From positions 806,001 to 870,000 of the forward strand of contig OZ254962.1 in the NCBI GenBank assembly GCA_965276005.1: a DNA stretch of 64,000 nucleotides, in the 5' to 3' direction. Both the position numbers and the translations under genes were made by a program. The notes under the pieces were generated by a model. The model made no database searches. It saw nothing but the letters and a program-made list of their open reading frames with translations, and was not told the DNA's origin. This document shows, one piece after another, positions 52,434 through 61,889 of this stretch; position 1 is the first letter of the stretch; every line of letters starts with the position of its first letter. This DNA comes from G965232465 sp965276005. Lineage in GTDB: Bacteria; Pseudomonadota; Alphaproteobacteria; JAQWUY01.

Positions 52434-53444
52434 TTACTCCTTAAGATAACGGTTTATTTTTGCTTGTCTGCGTAAATTGTCTTTGTGTATACGGGCGGGG
52501 ACGCCGGATACGACTTGGTTGTTTTGTACATCTTTGGCGACCACCGCCCGCATCAGTACAACCGCCCCATCGCCCACATGCACCCCGTCGACAACCCCCG
52601 CTTGACCGCTGAACATCACCCTATCGCCAATGGTAACAGACCCCGCCAAGCCCACCTGTCCCGGTATCACACAATATTTGCCGATTTTGACATTGTGGGC
52701 AATATGTACCAAGTTGTCGATACGGGTGCCCTCGCCGATTATAGTATCAGATTCGCCGCCTTTGTCAATACATGTGCCGGCACCAACGACCACCCCATCG
52801 CCCATAACAACCCGCCCGGTATGAGGTATATCGCAATGTCCATTGTCAAAATCCAGCACAAAACCAAAACCGCTGGTGCCAATAGTAACATGCGGTTGAA
52901 TGATACAGCTGGTGCCAATCTGAGCACTTTCGATGTGGCAATGGCTGCCGATATGGGTGTTGTCGCCAATACACACATTGTCGCCGATCAGTGTATACGC
53001 CCCGACAATAACCCCAGCCCCCAATACAGCCCCGGATTTGACAACAGCAAACGCATCTATTTGCACCCCATCGGCAAGCACCACATCGTCCGCTACTACC
53101 GCCGTATCGGCAATTTCCCCATTGGCAGGGGCGACAGGGTATAGGGATTGTTTTATTTTGGCATAGGCAAGTCTTGGGTTATCGGTAACAATCACCGCCA
53201 CCCCTGCCGCCACATGGGGTTTTAATGCGGCCGTTGTTATCACCACAGATGCCCGGGTGTGCGATACCGCATCCGCATAATCAGCGGCGGCACACCACGC
53301 CACATCGCCATCGCCCGCCGTGTGCAATTCGGCAGTCGCCCGTACACATATATCCATATCCCCCTGATAACAATAGGGGATAGCGTGTGTATCCAAACAC
53401 GCTAATACATGTCGCATAGGCAGGGGTTTTTTATGGGGCTGCAT
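52434..53444 (-). CDS. lpxD: UDP-3-O-acylglucosamine N-acyltransferase
   Basis: An acyltransferase of 336 residues for the third step of lipid A synthesis. An N-terminal uridine-binding domain (about 1-95) is followed by a left-handed beta-helix of hexapeptide repeats. The key stretch FGFVLDFDNGHCDIPHTGRV and the catalytic His in LVHIAHNVKIGKYCVI are present. The start at 53444 overlaps the ompH stop by 14 bases; MRHVLACL nine codons later is an alternative. Confidence 0.94.
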   Translation of the reverse strand: MQPHKKPLPMRHVLACLDTHAIPYCYQGDMDICVRATAELHTAGDGDVAWCAAADYADAVSHTRASVVITTAALKPHVAAGVAVIVTDNPRLAYAKIKQSLYPVAPANGEIADTAVVADDVVLADGVQIDAFAVVKSGAVLGAGVIVGAYTLIGDNVCIGDNTHIGSHCHIESAQIGTSCIIQPHVTIGTSGFGFVLDFDNGHCDIPHTGRVVMGDGVVVGAGTCIDKGGESDTIIGEGTRIDNLVHIAHNVKIGKYCVIPGQVGLAGSVTIGDRVMFSGQAGVVDGVHVGDGAVVLMRAVVAKDVQNNQVVSGVPARIHKDNLRRQAKINRYLKE

Positions 53445-53988
53445 CGGGTACCTCCAGCGTAATGGCTATTTTCGGCAATTTTTCGTTTAATATTTTAATC
53501 ACCGCATCGTTGATAGAAATACTGGGTTTTATGTACAGATATGGGCTGTTAAACGATGCTTCGGTTTCGGTTACCACGACTTCGATGGCATTTTGGGTGG
53601 CTATTTGTTCGACAATTGCAAAAATAGTATCTTGTATGGTGTTGCGGGCTTGTATATAGGCGGATTCCATGTTGTCCTTTGCCGCTTGTACAAAGTCTTG
53701 CAATTTGGCACTTTCATCCATAAACTGCTTTTCTTTTTCCACCAGTTGCTGACGATTTTTGGGATCCTCCCGTAACTGTTTGATAATCGCCCAGTTCTGT
53801 TCCAATTTTTTTTGTTTTTCTATAACCTGACTTTGCACATTTTCCGCATAGGAATCGATGCGCTGTTTGATGTCGACCCACGCTTGTGAAGCGTTCAAAA
53901 TTTTATCGGGATTCATGCTGGCGATATTGGCGGCAACCGCCATATGTACCGATAACGCCCAGACAACCAATAAAATTATTTTACGCAT
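53431..53988 (-). CDS. skp: OmpH/Skp-family periplasmic chaperone
   Basis: A protein of 185 residues with a signal peptide (about 1-20, MAVAANIA). The body is a long alpha-helical coiled coil rich in Lys, Gln and Glu (EKQKKLEQNWAIIKQL), typical of Skp, which holds unfolded outer-membrane proteins on their way to BamA. It sits 11 bases behind bamA. Assignment rests on position, signal peptide and coiled-coil character. Confidence 0.87.
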   Translation of the reverse strand: MRKIILLVVWALSVHMAVAANIASMNPDKILNASQAWVDIKQRIDSYAENVQSQVIEKQKKLEQNWAIIKQLREDPKNRQQLVEKEKQFMDESAKLQDFVQAAKDNMESAYIQARNTIQDTIFAIVEQIATQNAIEVVVTETEASFNSPYLYIKPSISINDAVIKILNEKLPKIAITLEVPDAAP

Positions 53989-53999
53989 ATCATCCCCAT

Positions 54000-56270
54000 C
54001 TAGTACAACGACCAGCCAATAGTAAATTGAAATTGGCGTTCCGTATCGTTACTGCCTTTTCTCAGTACCCGACTTAAATCAAAACGCATAGGACCGATGG
54101 GGCTTGCCCACTTGATACCGGTGCCGACAATCCATCGTATATCCCCATCGCCTACAGCGGTAACGCCGGCTTTTTTGGGGGTACCACTCAATTTTGCAGC
54201 ACCGGTAAACACGGATCCTTTGATACCAGACGATTTGGGCAAAAATATGGGAAAGTCCACTTCTGCCCCGCCAAAGATTCGGGTTGTACCGCCCAGCATA
54301 TCGCCACTTTCACTGTCTCGAATACCGACCTTGTCGAAGCCCCGAATGTAATCAGAGTTCAAATACAATCGATCCGACATGCGTAACTGTGAAAAGCCAA
54401 ATACACTCGTATACCCCAAATTGACAGTTAAAATAATATCTTCGCTCAAAGGGCGATAGTACGATGTGCCCAAATTCACATAATAGTTTTGATATTGATT
54501 GCCAATATTCTTGGCGTTTATCTCGAACGACGCCCGCACCCCATCGGTGGGATTGGCATAGTCATCCACATCGACAAAAGACAACCGTTCCGTCAAGGTA
54601 ACCCCCGTTGTCCTGCCCGCTTCATCCTTTACAGAAGCGGACGCATTGTCCCTGACTTCGTACATATCATAGGTTTCCACAGACGCCCCCCAAGTTTGTG
54701 TCCACTTTTTGTTTATATCATACGAAGTATAGGTTCTGAGTTTGGTTCTGCGGGCTTTGTACGAGCTGCTGCTTATGCGATCGATGTTACGGTTTTCGAC
54801 TTCTGCCCCTGCGGTCAGTTTACGACCAAGAAATCGAGGTTCTGCAAAACCCACCTTAAAGGTTATATCCCGGCTTTCCCGTTCAATTTCAAAGTCTAGT
54901 ATCTGTCCCCGTCCCAACAGGTTTTCCTCAGCGACATTAATTTTAAACAAACCGCCACTGCTGCTGGAATATCCGATGCCAAAGCCTGCCCCACCGGTGG
55001 TTTTTTCCTCCACATCGATAAACACCACCACCCGTTCTGGATCCAGTGCCTGTTCGAACGACATTTCGACAGTTTCGAAAAAACCCAGCCGGTTAACATT
55101 GCGTTCCGATGCCCGTACAACCGCCGCATTAAACGGATCCCCCTCGACCATCTCCAGCTCCCGGCGGATAACTTTGTCCAGTGTGCGAATGTTGCCCCGA
55201 ATCTCAATGCGTTCAATAAACGCCCGCAGCCCCGGTTTTAATATCACCACCGTATCGACAACATCTTGTCCCAAATCGTTTTGATAGCGTTTCAATTCCA
55301 CATCAAAATCCACAAAAGGAATACCTTGTCGAGCCATTTCATTGGCAATATCTTTTAACATATCATCGACACCTTCGGCATAATAAAAGCCTTTTCTACC
55401 GCTGTTCGATGCCAAAATATTTTCGAATCTGTTCATATCCATACTGACCTCTGGGTTTGCAATATAAGATTTACCCATCAAGTATTGTTTGCCTTCTTGC
55501 AGTGTAAATGTCAAAGAAAAATTGCGTTTGTCCTCAGATAATACAGCGTTATAATCCAGTATCTGCACATCGGCAAACCCCCGATTGCGATAAAAGTTTT
55601 CCAATAGCTGTAAGTCCACTTCTGCCCGGGCTTCGTCGTAAATATCGTCATCGGCGATAAAGCGGTACCAAGCGTTTTCCTTGCTGCTGATCACATCGCG
55701 CAAGGATTTATCGCTGTATGCTGTATTGCCTTCGAAGGTGATGGTTTTAATGGTGGCGATTTTCCCCTCGACGATGGTAAAGTTTAAATTGATACGATTG
55801 CCCTTTTTTATTTCTTCTTCCAATTGAATATCCGCCAAATAAAACCCCCGCACCTGATAGATGTCTTGCAGCCGGGATAAAACCTGCTGTTTGACCTCTG
55901 GGGTGTACGAATCCCGAATTTTAGCCCCTAAAAATGGCACAATATCGTCCCGCTTTACCACCTTGTTGCCCTTGAATATAAAGTCGTTAATCAAGGGATA
56001 TTCGGCGACGGATATAATCATTTTCTGCCCATCATAAGTAATATCCACCTCAGAAAAAATATCCGATTGCCACAATTCTTCGATCATTTCTTGGCGCTCA
56101 GCCTCACCGACCGTGTCCCCTTCACGGTACGATATAATCGACTTCACCGCCACATCCGACATACGCCCATTGCCCTCAACAATAATTTCGTTAATCTCCG
56201 TTGCCGAAAATGCCACAGAATACATCAGCATCCACACCGCAACAGCCGCAAATAAAAGTTTTTTTACCAT
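54000..56270 (-). CDS. bamA: Outer-membrane protein assembly factor BamA
   Basis: An Omp85 protein of 756 residues from MVKKLL. A signal peptide (about 1-21, VAFSA) precedes five POTRA domains (about 22-420) and the 16-stranded barrel. EINEIIVEGNGRMSD begins POTRA1, and the substrate-channel loop YIRGFDKVGIRDS carries the VRGF-type motif. The last residues are FTIGWSLY. I choose ATG 56270 because the one at 56300 has an AAGG only two bases away and would put extra residues before the signal peptide. It is separated from rseP by the two-gene methyltransferase insertion. Confidence 0.95.
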   Translation of the reverse strand: MVKKLLFAAVAVWMLMYSVAFSATEINEIIVEGNGRMSDVAVKSIISYREGDTVGEAERQEMIEELWQSDIFSEVDITYDGQKMIISVAEYPLINDFIFKGNKVVKRDDIVPFLGAKIRDSYTPEVKQQVLSRLQDIYQVRGFYLADIQLEEEIKKGNRINLNFTIVEGKIATIKTITFEGNTAYSDKSLRDVISSKENAWYRFIADDDIYDEARAEVDLQLLENFYRNRGFADVQILDYNAVLSEDKRNFSLTFTLQEGKQYLMGKSYIANPEVSMDMNRFENILASNSGRKGFYYAEGVDDMLKDIANEMARQGIPFVDFDVELKRYQNDLGQDVVDTVVILKPGLRAFIERIEIRGNIRTLDKVIRRELEMVEGDPFNAAVVRASERNVNRLGFFETVEMSFEQALDPERVVVFIDVEEKTTGGAGFGIGYSSSSGGLFKINVAEENLLGRGQILDFEIERESRDITFKVGFAEPRFLGRKLTAGAEVENRNIDRISSSSYKARRTKLRTYTSYDINKKWTQTWGASVETYDMYEVRDNASASVKDEAGRTTGVTLTERLSFVDVDDYANPTDGVRASFEINAKNIGNQYQNYYVNLGTSYYRPLSEDIILTVNLGYTSVFGFSQLRMSDRLYLNSDYIRGFDKVGIRDSESGDMLGGTTRIFGGAEVDFPIFLPKSSGIKGSVFTGAAKLSGTPKKAGVTAVGDGDIRWIVGTGIKWASPIGPMRFDLSRVLRKGSNDTERQFQFTIGWSLY

Positions 56271-56299
56271 TACACTTAACCTATCATATACATAATTCA

Positions 56300-56614
56300 T
56301 TACCTTATATCCGCCGGAAGATTCATTTCCAAGCGATAATACACATCAATATCAGCAATCACGGCATTTATATCGTTTTCATTTAGACGATTTACACCAT
56401 CTTGTAACTCATTTATAGTAATAATATCCTCAATAGCATTTTTATAACGATTTTTCAACATTTCCATTCCCCCAGATTTGTTGTCGATATACTCGTTAAG
56501 TGCCGCTTTCATATGTGTTTTCGTTCGATGCGTTAACAACAGGCTCTGATTATAAATGTGTGTATACCTATCGCCAAAATCAGACTTTAAAATATCCTGT
56601 ATAAATTTTTTCAC
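56300..56614 (-). CDS. Unknown protein coupled to the YhdJ-like methyltransferase
   Basis: A protein of 104 residues starting with GTG, whose first four bases overlap the stop of the methyltransferase gene (GTGA), so it is translationally coupled to it. It is mostly alpha-helical and charged (MKKFIQDILKSDFGDRYTHI, then NELQDGVNRLNENDIN). No nuclease motif is visible. In position it corresponds to a restriction enzyme or a specificity partner, but it is short and not recognised. It is AT-rich like the methyltransferase gene and unlike bamA next to it. Confidence 0.6.
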   Translation of the reverse strand: MKKFIQDILKSDFGDRYTHIYNQSLLLTHRTKTHMKAALNEYIDNKSGGMEMLKNRYKNAIEDIITINELQDGVNRLNENDINAVIADIDVYYRLEMNLPADIR

Positions 56615-57516
56615 AACGATAGCTCCATCACATGTGCATGAGATGTTTTCGACTTATTGTGGGTTTTCTTACTTTTATCTTTGTATAAAACCTCGCCTTT
56701 AAAATGCGAAGTTATGCCCAATCGTCTCAATCCGATCTTATAGTATTCGGGGTTTATCTCGATACCCATACCGTACCGTCCCAACTTCTGTGCCACTGAA
56801 ATGGTTGTAAAACTGCCCGCAAAGGGATCCAGCACTATATCCCCCACATGACTGGATGCTTTTATCATGCGTTCTAATAACTTTTCTGGTTTTTGCGTGG
56901 GGTGGTTTTCATATTCTCCCATTTTAAATCGAACACGGGGGAAATTCCAAACATTGCCGGGGACTTTTTTGATATTGTAGGGTTGGGGTGGGGTTTTTCT
57001 GTAATCTATCAGCCCTCTTTTTGCCCCTGTTTTGGCCTCTACAAGTATGTCATCGGCGTTAAAAGTGTATGTACAATGCTTTGATTTATTGACCATCAAA
57101 ATGGGTTCATACAACGACCCATATATTTTTTTAGACTGCACCCCCGAACTGTCATAACTCCAAACAATACGGGACAATACATTATAGTTTTCACTGATAA
57201 AAACATCTAAAAATGGCATAAACTGCGTGGCGGTCATAAAATACATTGTGCCGTTGTCTTTTAGCACCCTCATACATTCCCGTAGCCATTGTTGGCACCA
57301 ATCTATATAGTGTTGTTGGCTGTCCCATGTGTCCATATTGTTACCGAAATTCTTACCTATGTTATAGGGGGGATCTGCACATATTAAATCGATAGATTCA
57401 TGTTTCATAGACCTTAATATTTTTAGGCAATCCCCAAGCATAATAGAACTATTACCGTTGGTATGGTTTTCCAAAATATCATTACTGGTCACCAAGACAT
57501 CAAAATGTTTCATCAA
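56611..57516 (-). CDS. yhdJ: YhdJ-like N6-adenine DNA methyltransferase
   Basis: A beta-class methyltransferase of 301 residues. Motif IV DPPYNIGKNFG precedes motif I DPFAGSFTT, and the interior follows E. coli YhdJ closely (RIVWSYDSSGVQ, KTGAKRGLIDYRK, PPQPYN, KVPGNVWNFPRVR, ENHPTQKPEKLL). YhdJ methylates the second A of ATGCAT; the same target is likely here but unproven. The gene interrupts the usual rseP-bamA junction, is AT-rich, and overlaps a small downstream gene. This points to insertion of a mobile modification unit. Confidence 0.9.
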   Translation of the reverse strand: MMKHFDVLVTSNDILENHTNGNSSIMLGDCLKILRSMKHESIDLICADPPYNIGKNFGNNMDTWDSQQHYIDWCQQWLRECMRVLKDNGTMYFMTATQFMPFLDVFISENYNVLSRIVWSYDSSGVQSKKIYGSLYEPILMVNKSKHCTYTFNADDILVEAKTGAKRGLIDYRKTPPQPYNIKKVPGNVWNFPRVRFKMGEYENHPTQKPEKLLERMIKASSHVGDIVLDPFAGSFTTISVAQKLGRYGMGIEINPEYYKIGLRRLGITSHFKGEVLYKDKSKKTHNKSKTSHAHVMELSL

Positions 57517-57603
57517 AAGTCCCTAATACGAAGTTTTAAAATACTACACAAGTATACCACATGTAAACATAAAATCATAGTTGCATATGCACACAAAATG
57601 ATA

Positions 57604-58638
57604 TTATAAAATTCCTATGTCGATTAAAGTTACGAAAATTAAGAACGCCAGCACAATCGCCATCGACCCGGCGATTAAAATGTGCGACAAGCGGGTATTG
57701 AGGGGTTTTCCCATGATGCCTTCGGCACATAACAGCACCATACGACCCCCGTCTAGTACGGGAATCGGGATTAAATTTAACAGTCCCAAATTGATAGAAA
57801 ACATCCCCAAGAATACCATAAAGTGGCGAATCCCTTGTTGTAAACTGTCCCCCGCCATGTCGGCTATACGGATGGGTCCGCCCAGTTCTTCCCTTGTGAT
57901 ATTGCCGCTAAACATGCGGATAATCGCATCGTAAATAAGGGTCATGGTACGCCATGTAATATCTGTGGTATCGACGATAATATCAGATAGCGGTGCTTTT
58001 TTGTATATGGCGGGATAGGCTGTAACGCCTATTCGATAAATGATTTGCCCGGTTTCGGTGGTGTACGCCCGGGGGGTAATGTGTGTGCTATAAAACGACT
58101 CCCCTCGCCGAACAGTGAGCTGTATGGGCGATGCTTTAAACTGTTGCACCGCCGCATAGACATCGTAAAACGATTGAATATCCCGTACTTCGTTGGCGTG
58201 TGCCATTTTGACAATCACATCGCCCTGTTGCAACGGTGTTTTTTGTGCGGGACTGTCCGCCAGTACCTGATAAATACCTGTGCTGTGATAATCGGGGAGC
58301 TGCGGGTGTCCCCATATATAAAATACAGAAAAGAACATCACCCAGCCAAACACTATAGAAAACAATGGTCCAGCAAAAACCATTAAAAACCGCTGGTATA
58401 CGGGGTGGGTTTCATATCCTTTGGTATCGCCCTCTTGTAGTTTTACATAACCGCCAATCGGCAACATGGACAGCTTCCACACCGTACCGTGTTTGTCCGT
58501 GTGGTACAACAAAGTTTTCCCCATACCAACAGAAAACTCCAACACGGTCATTTTAAACAAGCGGGCAACCGAAAAATGCCCCAACTCGTGAAAAAACACC
58601 GTTACCACCAGCAGCACAATAAAGCCTATCAGATCCAT
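57604..58638 (-). CDS. rseP: Site-2 metalloprotease RseP
   Basis: An intramembrane zinc protease of 344 residues from MDLIGF. The catalytic HELGH is at about residue 20, and the third ligand motif NLIPIPVLDGG near residue 295. A single PDZ-like domain lies between (ADSPAQKTPLQQGDVIVKM). RseP cleaves membrane-bound anti-sigma factors and leftover signal peptides. GGGG lies 7-8 bases before the ATG; the frame continues upstream only into dxr. One base separates it from the dxr stop. Confidence 0.95.
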   Translation of the reverse strand: MDLIGFIVLLVVTVFFHELGHFSVARLFKMTVLEFSVGMGKTLLYHTDKHGTVWKLSMLPIGGYVKLQEGDTKGYETHPVYQRFLMVFAGPLFSIVFGWVMFFSVFYIWGHPQLPDYHSTGIYQVLADSPAQKTPLQQGDVIVKMAHANEVRDIQSFYDVYAAVQQFKASPIQLTVRRGESFYSTHITPRAYTTETGQIIYRIGVTAYPAIYKKAPLSDIIVDTTDITWRTMTLIYDAIIRMFSGNITREELGGPIRIADMAGDSLQQGIRHFMVFLGMFSINLGLLNLIPIPVLDGGRMVLLCAEGIMGKPLNTRLSHILIAGSMAIVLAFLIFVTLIDIGIL

Positions 58639-58639
58639 T

Positions 58640-59794
58640 TTAATCCCCTTTGCGAATATAGGCAGCTGCACACTGAGTCGCCCTTTGGTGCATGTGTTCG
58701 AAGTGCTGTAAAGTCTCTGGTCTGTCCGCCTGTACCTTATCCAGCGTATGCCACACCGTATCCATAATGCGACCAAACGGTATGGCATTTTTTAAAAAAT
58801 AGCGTACCGCTACTTCGTTAGCGGCGTTTAACACGGTACAAGCACCGTCCGCTTGTGTAAACGCTTGCCGACAACACTGTAAAGCGGGAAACAGGGTGGC
58901 ATCATATGCGTAAAAATCCCATGTCGATACGGACGCCAAATCGAGTACCGGCACCCCACAAGTATAACGGTGTGGATACGACAGAGCCACCGCAATAGGC
59001 GTACGCATATCCGCATATCCCATGTGGGCAAGGCTGGTACCATCACAATAGGCAATCAACGCATGTACAATCGTTTGCGGGTGTACCACCACTTTGACTT
59101 TGTCCTCAAGGACATCGAACAGGTGACACGCTTCGATAACTTCAAACCCCTTGTTCATCAGCCCCGCCGAATCGACGGTGATTTTGTCGCCCATCTGCCA
59201 ACTGGGGTGATTCAACACCTGCGAAGGGGTGGCATTTTGGATAAAATCCGCCGTTTTCCCCCGCAACGCCCCGCCCGATGCGGTCAAGGTAAAGTGTTCT
59301 ATCGCCCCCCGTTGTGCAGCATTATACACTTGAAACAGGGCGGAGTGTTCGCTGTCTACGGGGATAATGTCGACTTTGTGCTTGCGTACCAAGTCCATCA
59401 CCATATGCCCGGCACAGACAAGGCTTTCTTTGTTGGCAAGGGCAATGGTGTTGCCGGCGGTAATCGCCGCTACGGTGGGGGCAAGCCCATCTGCCCCGAC
59501 AATCGCCGACACCACCACATCGACCGCCTCAGCCGCCACCGCACAAATAGCGTCCGCCCCCCCGTATACTTGCGTATCGGTATGGGATAAAGCGGATTTT
59601 ACAGTATCGACACAAGCAGAGTTTTGTATACACACTGTTTGCGGTTTAAACTGTAACGCTTGGGCGATTAAACGCTTGGCGTTGCTGCCCGCTGTTAAGG
59701 CGTGTGGCTGAAATGTATCTGTGTGTTGGGATATAAAATCTAGGGTTTGTGTGCCCACAGAACCGGTCGACCCCAAAATCGTAACCGTTTTCAT
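58640..59794 (-). CDS. dxr: 1-deoxy-D-xylulose 5-phosphate reductoisomerase
   Basis: The MEP-pathway enzyme, 384 residues. The NADPH-binding start VTILGSTGSVGTQTLD, substrate-binding IIPVDSEHSALFQ, the SGGALRG loop and the metal-site stretch GLMNKGFEVIEACHLF are all present. It makes MEP for isoprenoids, feeding UppS nearby. It overlaps cdsA by 4 bases. Confidence 0.97.
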   Translation of the reverse strand: MKTVTILGSTGSVGTQTLDFISQHTDTFQPHALTAGSNAKRLIAQALQFKPQTVCIQNSACVDTVKSALSHTDTQVYGGADAICAVAAEAVDVVVSAIVGADGLAPTVAAITAGNTIALANKESLVCAGHMVMDLVRKHKVDIIPVDSEHSALFQVYNAAQRGAIEHFTLTASGGALRGKTADFIQNATPSQVLNHPSWQMGDKITVDSAGLMNKGFEVIEACHLFDVLEDKVKVVVHPQTIVHALIAYCDGTSLAHMGYADMRTPIAVALSYPHRYTCGVPVLDLASVSTWDFYAYDATLFPALQCCRQAFTQADGACTVLNAANEVAVRYFLKNAIPFGRIMDTVWHTLDKVQADRPETLQHFEHMHQRATQCAAAYIRKGD

Positions 59795-60573
59795 AGCAAT
59801 ACCACCTCTAGTAACACTCGAGTGATAATCAATGCCCCCATCAAACCGTCTATGCGATCCAAAACCCCGCCGTGTTGATACAACAAAGTGCCCGAATCCT
59901 TAACCCCCATACGGCGTTTCATCTGCGATTCACAAACATCGCCCAATTGGGCAAAAACCGCTATAATACCCGTGCCTGCCACCCATATGAACGGCTGTTG
60001 CAAAGCCAATATATCGGCGGCAAACAAATAAACCCCAGCGGCTGCCAACAAGGTTAACATCAGTCCTCCAAAAAAACCCTCCCAAGTTTTTCCCGGACTG
60101 ATACGGGGACACAGCAGATTTTTACCAAAAGTTTTGCCGACAAAATACGCCCCCGAATCCATCACTATCACCGCCGCCCACACATAGACAACCGCCAACC
60201 ACCAAATCCCGTATAAAGCTTCGGATACATCGGTTAATAACACAAGTGTTGCAAATATATACGGCAGCACCATAATCCCCGCCAGCACCGTCCACTGCTG
60301 CTGCCACACCATCAAAACCACAACCGCCATCACCACATATGACATATACGGCAATAGCCCAAACCCAGTGATCGACATAATACCAACGGCAGCGGCGTAT
60401 ACAAGCGATGCCCCGTTGCCCAGCCCCGCTAATATTCCCCACTCAAAGCCTGCAAACAATAGCATCCCCATTACAAATACGAAAAATACAGTCTGTCCCG
60501 CATACAGGGCAGCTAGCAGCACACATAGCAACCCTAGCCCAACCCACAAACGGTTTTTAAGTGCATTGGTCAT
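59791..60573 (-). CDS. cdsA: Phosphatidate cytidylyltransferase
   Basis: A membrane enzyme of 260 residues that makes CDP-diacylglycerol. It has about seven membrane segments and the C-terminal signature region SPGKTWEGFFGG, CESQMKRRMGVKDSGTLLYQHGGVLDRIDGL. I start at MTNALK (60573), with GGAGG 11 bases upstream inside the end of uppS; the two genes overlap by 17 bases. Confidence 0.94.
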   Translation of the reverse strand: MTNALKNRLWVGLGLLCVLLAALYAGQTVFFVFVMGMLLFAGFEWGILAGLGNGASLVYAAAVGIMSITGFGLLPYMSYVVMAVVVLMVWQQQWTVLAGIMVLPYIFATLVLLTDVSEALYGIWWLAVVYVWAAVIVMDSGAYFVGKTFGKNLLCPRISPGKTWEGFFGGLMLTLLAAAGVYLFAADILALQQPFIWVAGTGIIAVFAQLGDVCESQMKRRMGVKDSGTLLYQHGGVLDRIDGLMGALIITRVLLEVVLL

Positions 60574-61249
60574 GGTCTCGTCTGCCTCCGAAATTGCGAA
60601 TGCGGGTGTGAAATGTGTGTATAGCGGACTGTAAGTCTTGCGGGGTGAATTCTGGCCACAGCTTGTCGACAAAAACCAGTTCCGCATACGCCGATTGCCA
60701 CAGTAAAAAATTGCTGATTCGCTGTTCTCCTGCGGTGCGGATAATCAGGTCTACAGCGGGCAGATCGGCGGTGTCTAAACAGCCGCTAATATCTTGTTCT
60801 GACACCGATTGCAGCGGCTTTTTTGTCGCCAGTTTACGCACCGCCCGGACAATTTCATCCCTGCCGCCATAATTTAACGCCAGCACCATAGTAATCCCTG
60901 TACACTGTGTCGTATCGGCGATGATAGTGCGGATTTTTTGCTGAATATCCCCATCGAAACGACTCAGATCGCCGATGGTTTTTAAACGGACATTATCAGT
61001 GATAAGCTGCTGGTGCTTGCGGTTTAAAAACGACCTTAATAAAGTCATAAGCGACTGTACTTCGTCGGCAGGACGGTACCAATTTTCGGTTGAAAATGCG
61101 TATAAAGTCAAACACCTTACGCCCATATGAGGGGCGGATGTAACCACCTCTACTAAAGCGTCCGCCCCTTGATTATGCCCATTGAAACGGGGCAGAGACC
61201 GCATCTTTGCCCATCGCCCATTACCGTCCATAATTATTCCCACATGCAT
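60557..61249 (-). CDS. uppS: Undecaprenyl diphosphate synthase
   Basis: A cis-prenyltransferase of 230 residues that makes the C55 carrier for peptidoglycan. Seen are HVGIIMDGNGRWAKMR with the catalytic Asp, TLYAFSTENWYRP, ALNYGGRDEIVRAVR, DLIIRTAGEQRISNFLLWQ and the ending ELVFVDKLWPEF. Normal length. It precedes cdsA with overlap and follows frr by 18 bases. Confidence 0.96.
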   Translation of the reverse strand: MHVGIIMDGNGRWAKMRSLPRFNGHNQGADALVEVVTSAPHMGVRCLTLYAFSTENWYRPADEVQSLMTLLRSFLNRKHQQLITDNVRLKTIGDLSRFDGDIQQKIRTIIADTTQCTGITMVLALNYGGRDEIVRAVRKLATKKPLQSVSEQDISGCLDTADLPAVDLIIRTAGEQRISNFLLWQSAYAELVFVDKLWPEFTPQDLQSAIHTFHTRIRNFGGRRDHDQCT

Positions 61250-61267
61250 AAGACAACCGCAACAGGT

Positions 61268-61813
61268 TTATACCTGCATCACTTCTTTTTCTTTGTCTTG
61301 CAATGTGGAGTCTACTTGTTTGATGAATGTGTCGGTTAGTTTTTGCACTTTGTCGTTTTCACGGCGGCTGTCGTCTTCTGGTAGATCGGCTTTTTTGATA
61401 CTGTCCATACCGTCCCGTCTGACATTGCGAATGGCAACCCGTGCTTGTTCCGCATACTGCCCCGCCACCTTGACAATGTCCCGCCGCCGCTCTTCGGTCA
61501 GTTCGGGAACGGCAATGCGGATGATGTTGCCCTCTCGCATAGGATTTAAGCCCAAATCGGAGTCCCGAATGGCTTTTTCCACAGCGGCTGCCAAGCTGGT
61601 ATCCCAGACATTGACACTCAGCAAGCGAGACTCGGGGGCACTGACCGATGCCACACTGTTCATCGGTGACTTCGCCCCATAGGCGTCGACTTGGATACCG
61701 TCTAATAAACTGGGGTGTGCCCGCCCGGTTCGCAAGCTGGAAAAATCTTTTTTCAAATTGTCCAACGCCCCCTGCATGCGGGTTTCCGCTGCATCTAAAA
61801 TATCATCTGTCAT
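61268..61813 (-). CDS. frr: Ribosome recycling factor
   Basis: A protein of 181 residues that splits post-termination ribosomes with EF-G. LKKDFSSLRTGRAHPSLLDG, YGAKSPMNSVASVSAPESR, RIAVPELTEERRRDIVK and the C-terminal helix KVQKLTDTFIKQVD are all family-typical. It lies between pyrH and uppS. Confidence 0.96.
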   Translation of the reverse strand: MTDDILDAAETRMQGALDNLKKDFSSLRTGRAHPSLLDGIQVDAYGAKSPMNSVASVSAPESRLLSVNVWDTSLAAAVEKAIRDSDLGLNPMREGNIIRIAVPELTEERRRDIVKVAGQYAEQARVAIRNVRRDGMDSIKKADLPEDDSRRENDKVQKLTDTFIKQVDSTLQDKEKEVMQV

Positions 61814-61889
61814 AATTTAAGTCTCCATTGGTTACACTGTACATATACTGTATACACTGTTTATGCACACAAGGCAAAAAAATATTTTG

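Noticed and set aside
58639..58788. N-terminal extension of RseP
   Set aside because: The extra 50 codons lie inside dxr and precede the HELGH-bearing first membrane segment; the ATG at 58638 has a good ribosome-binding site.
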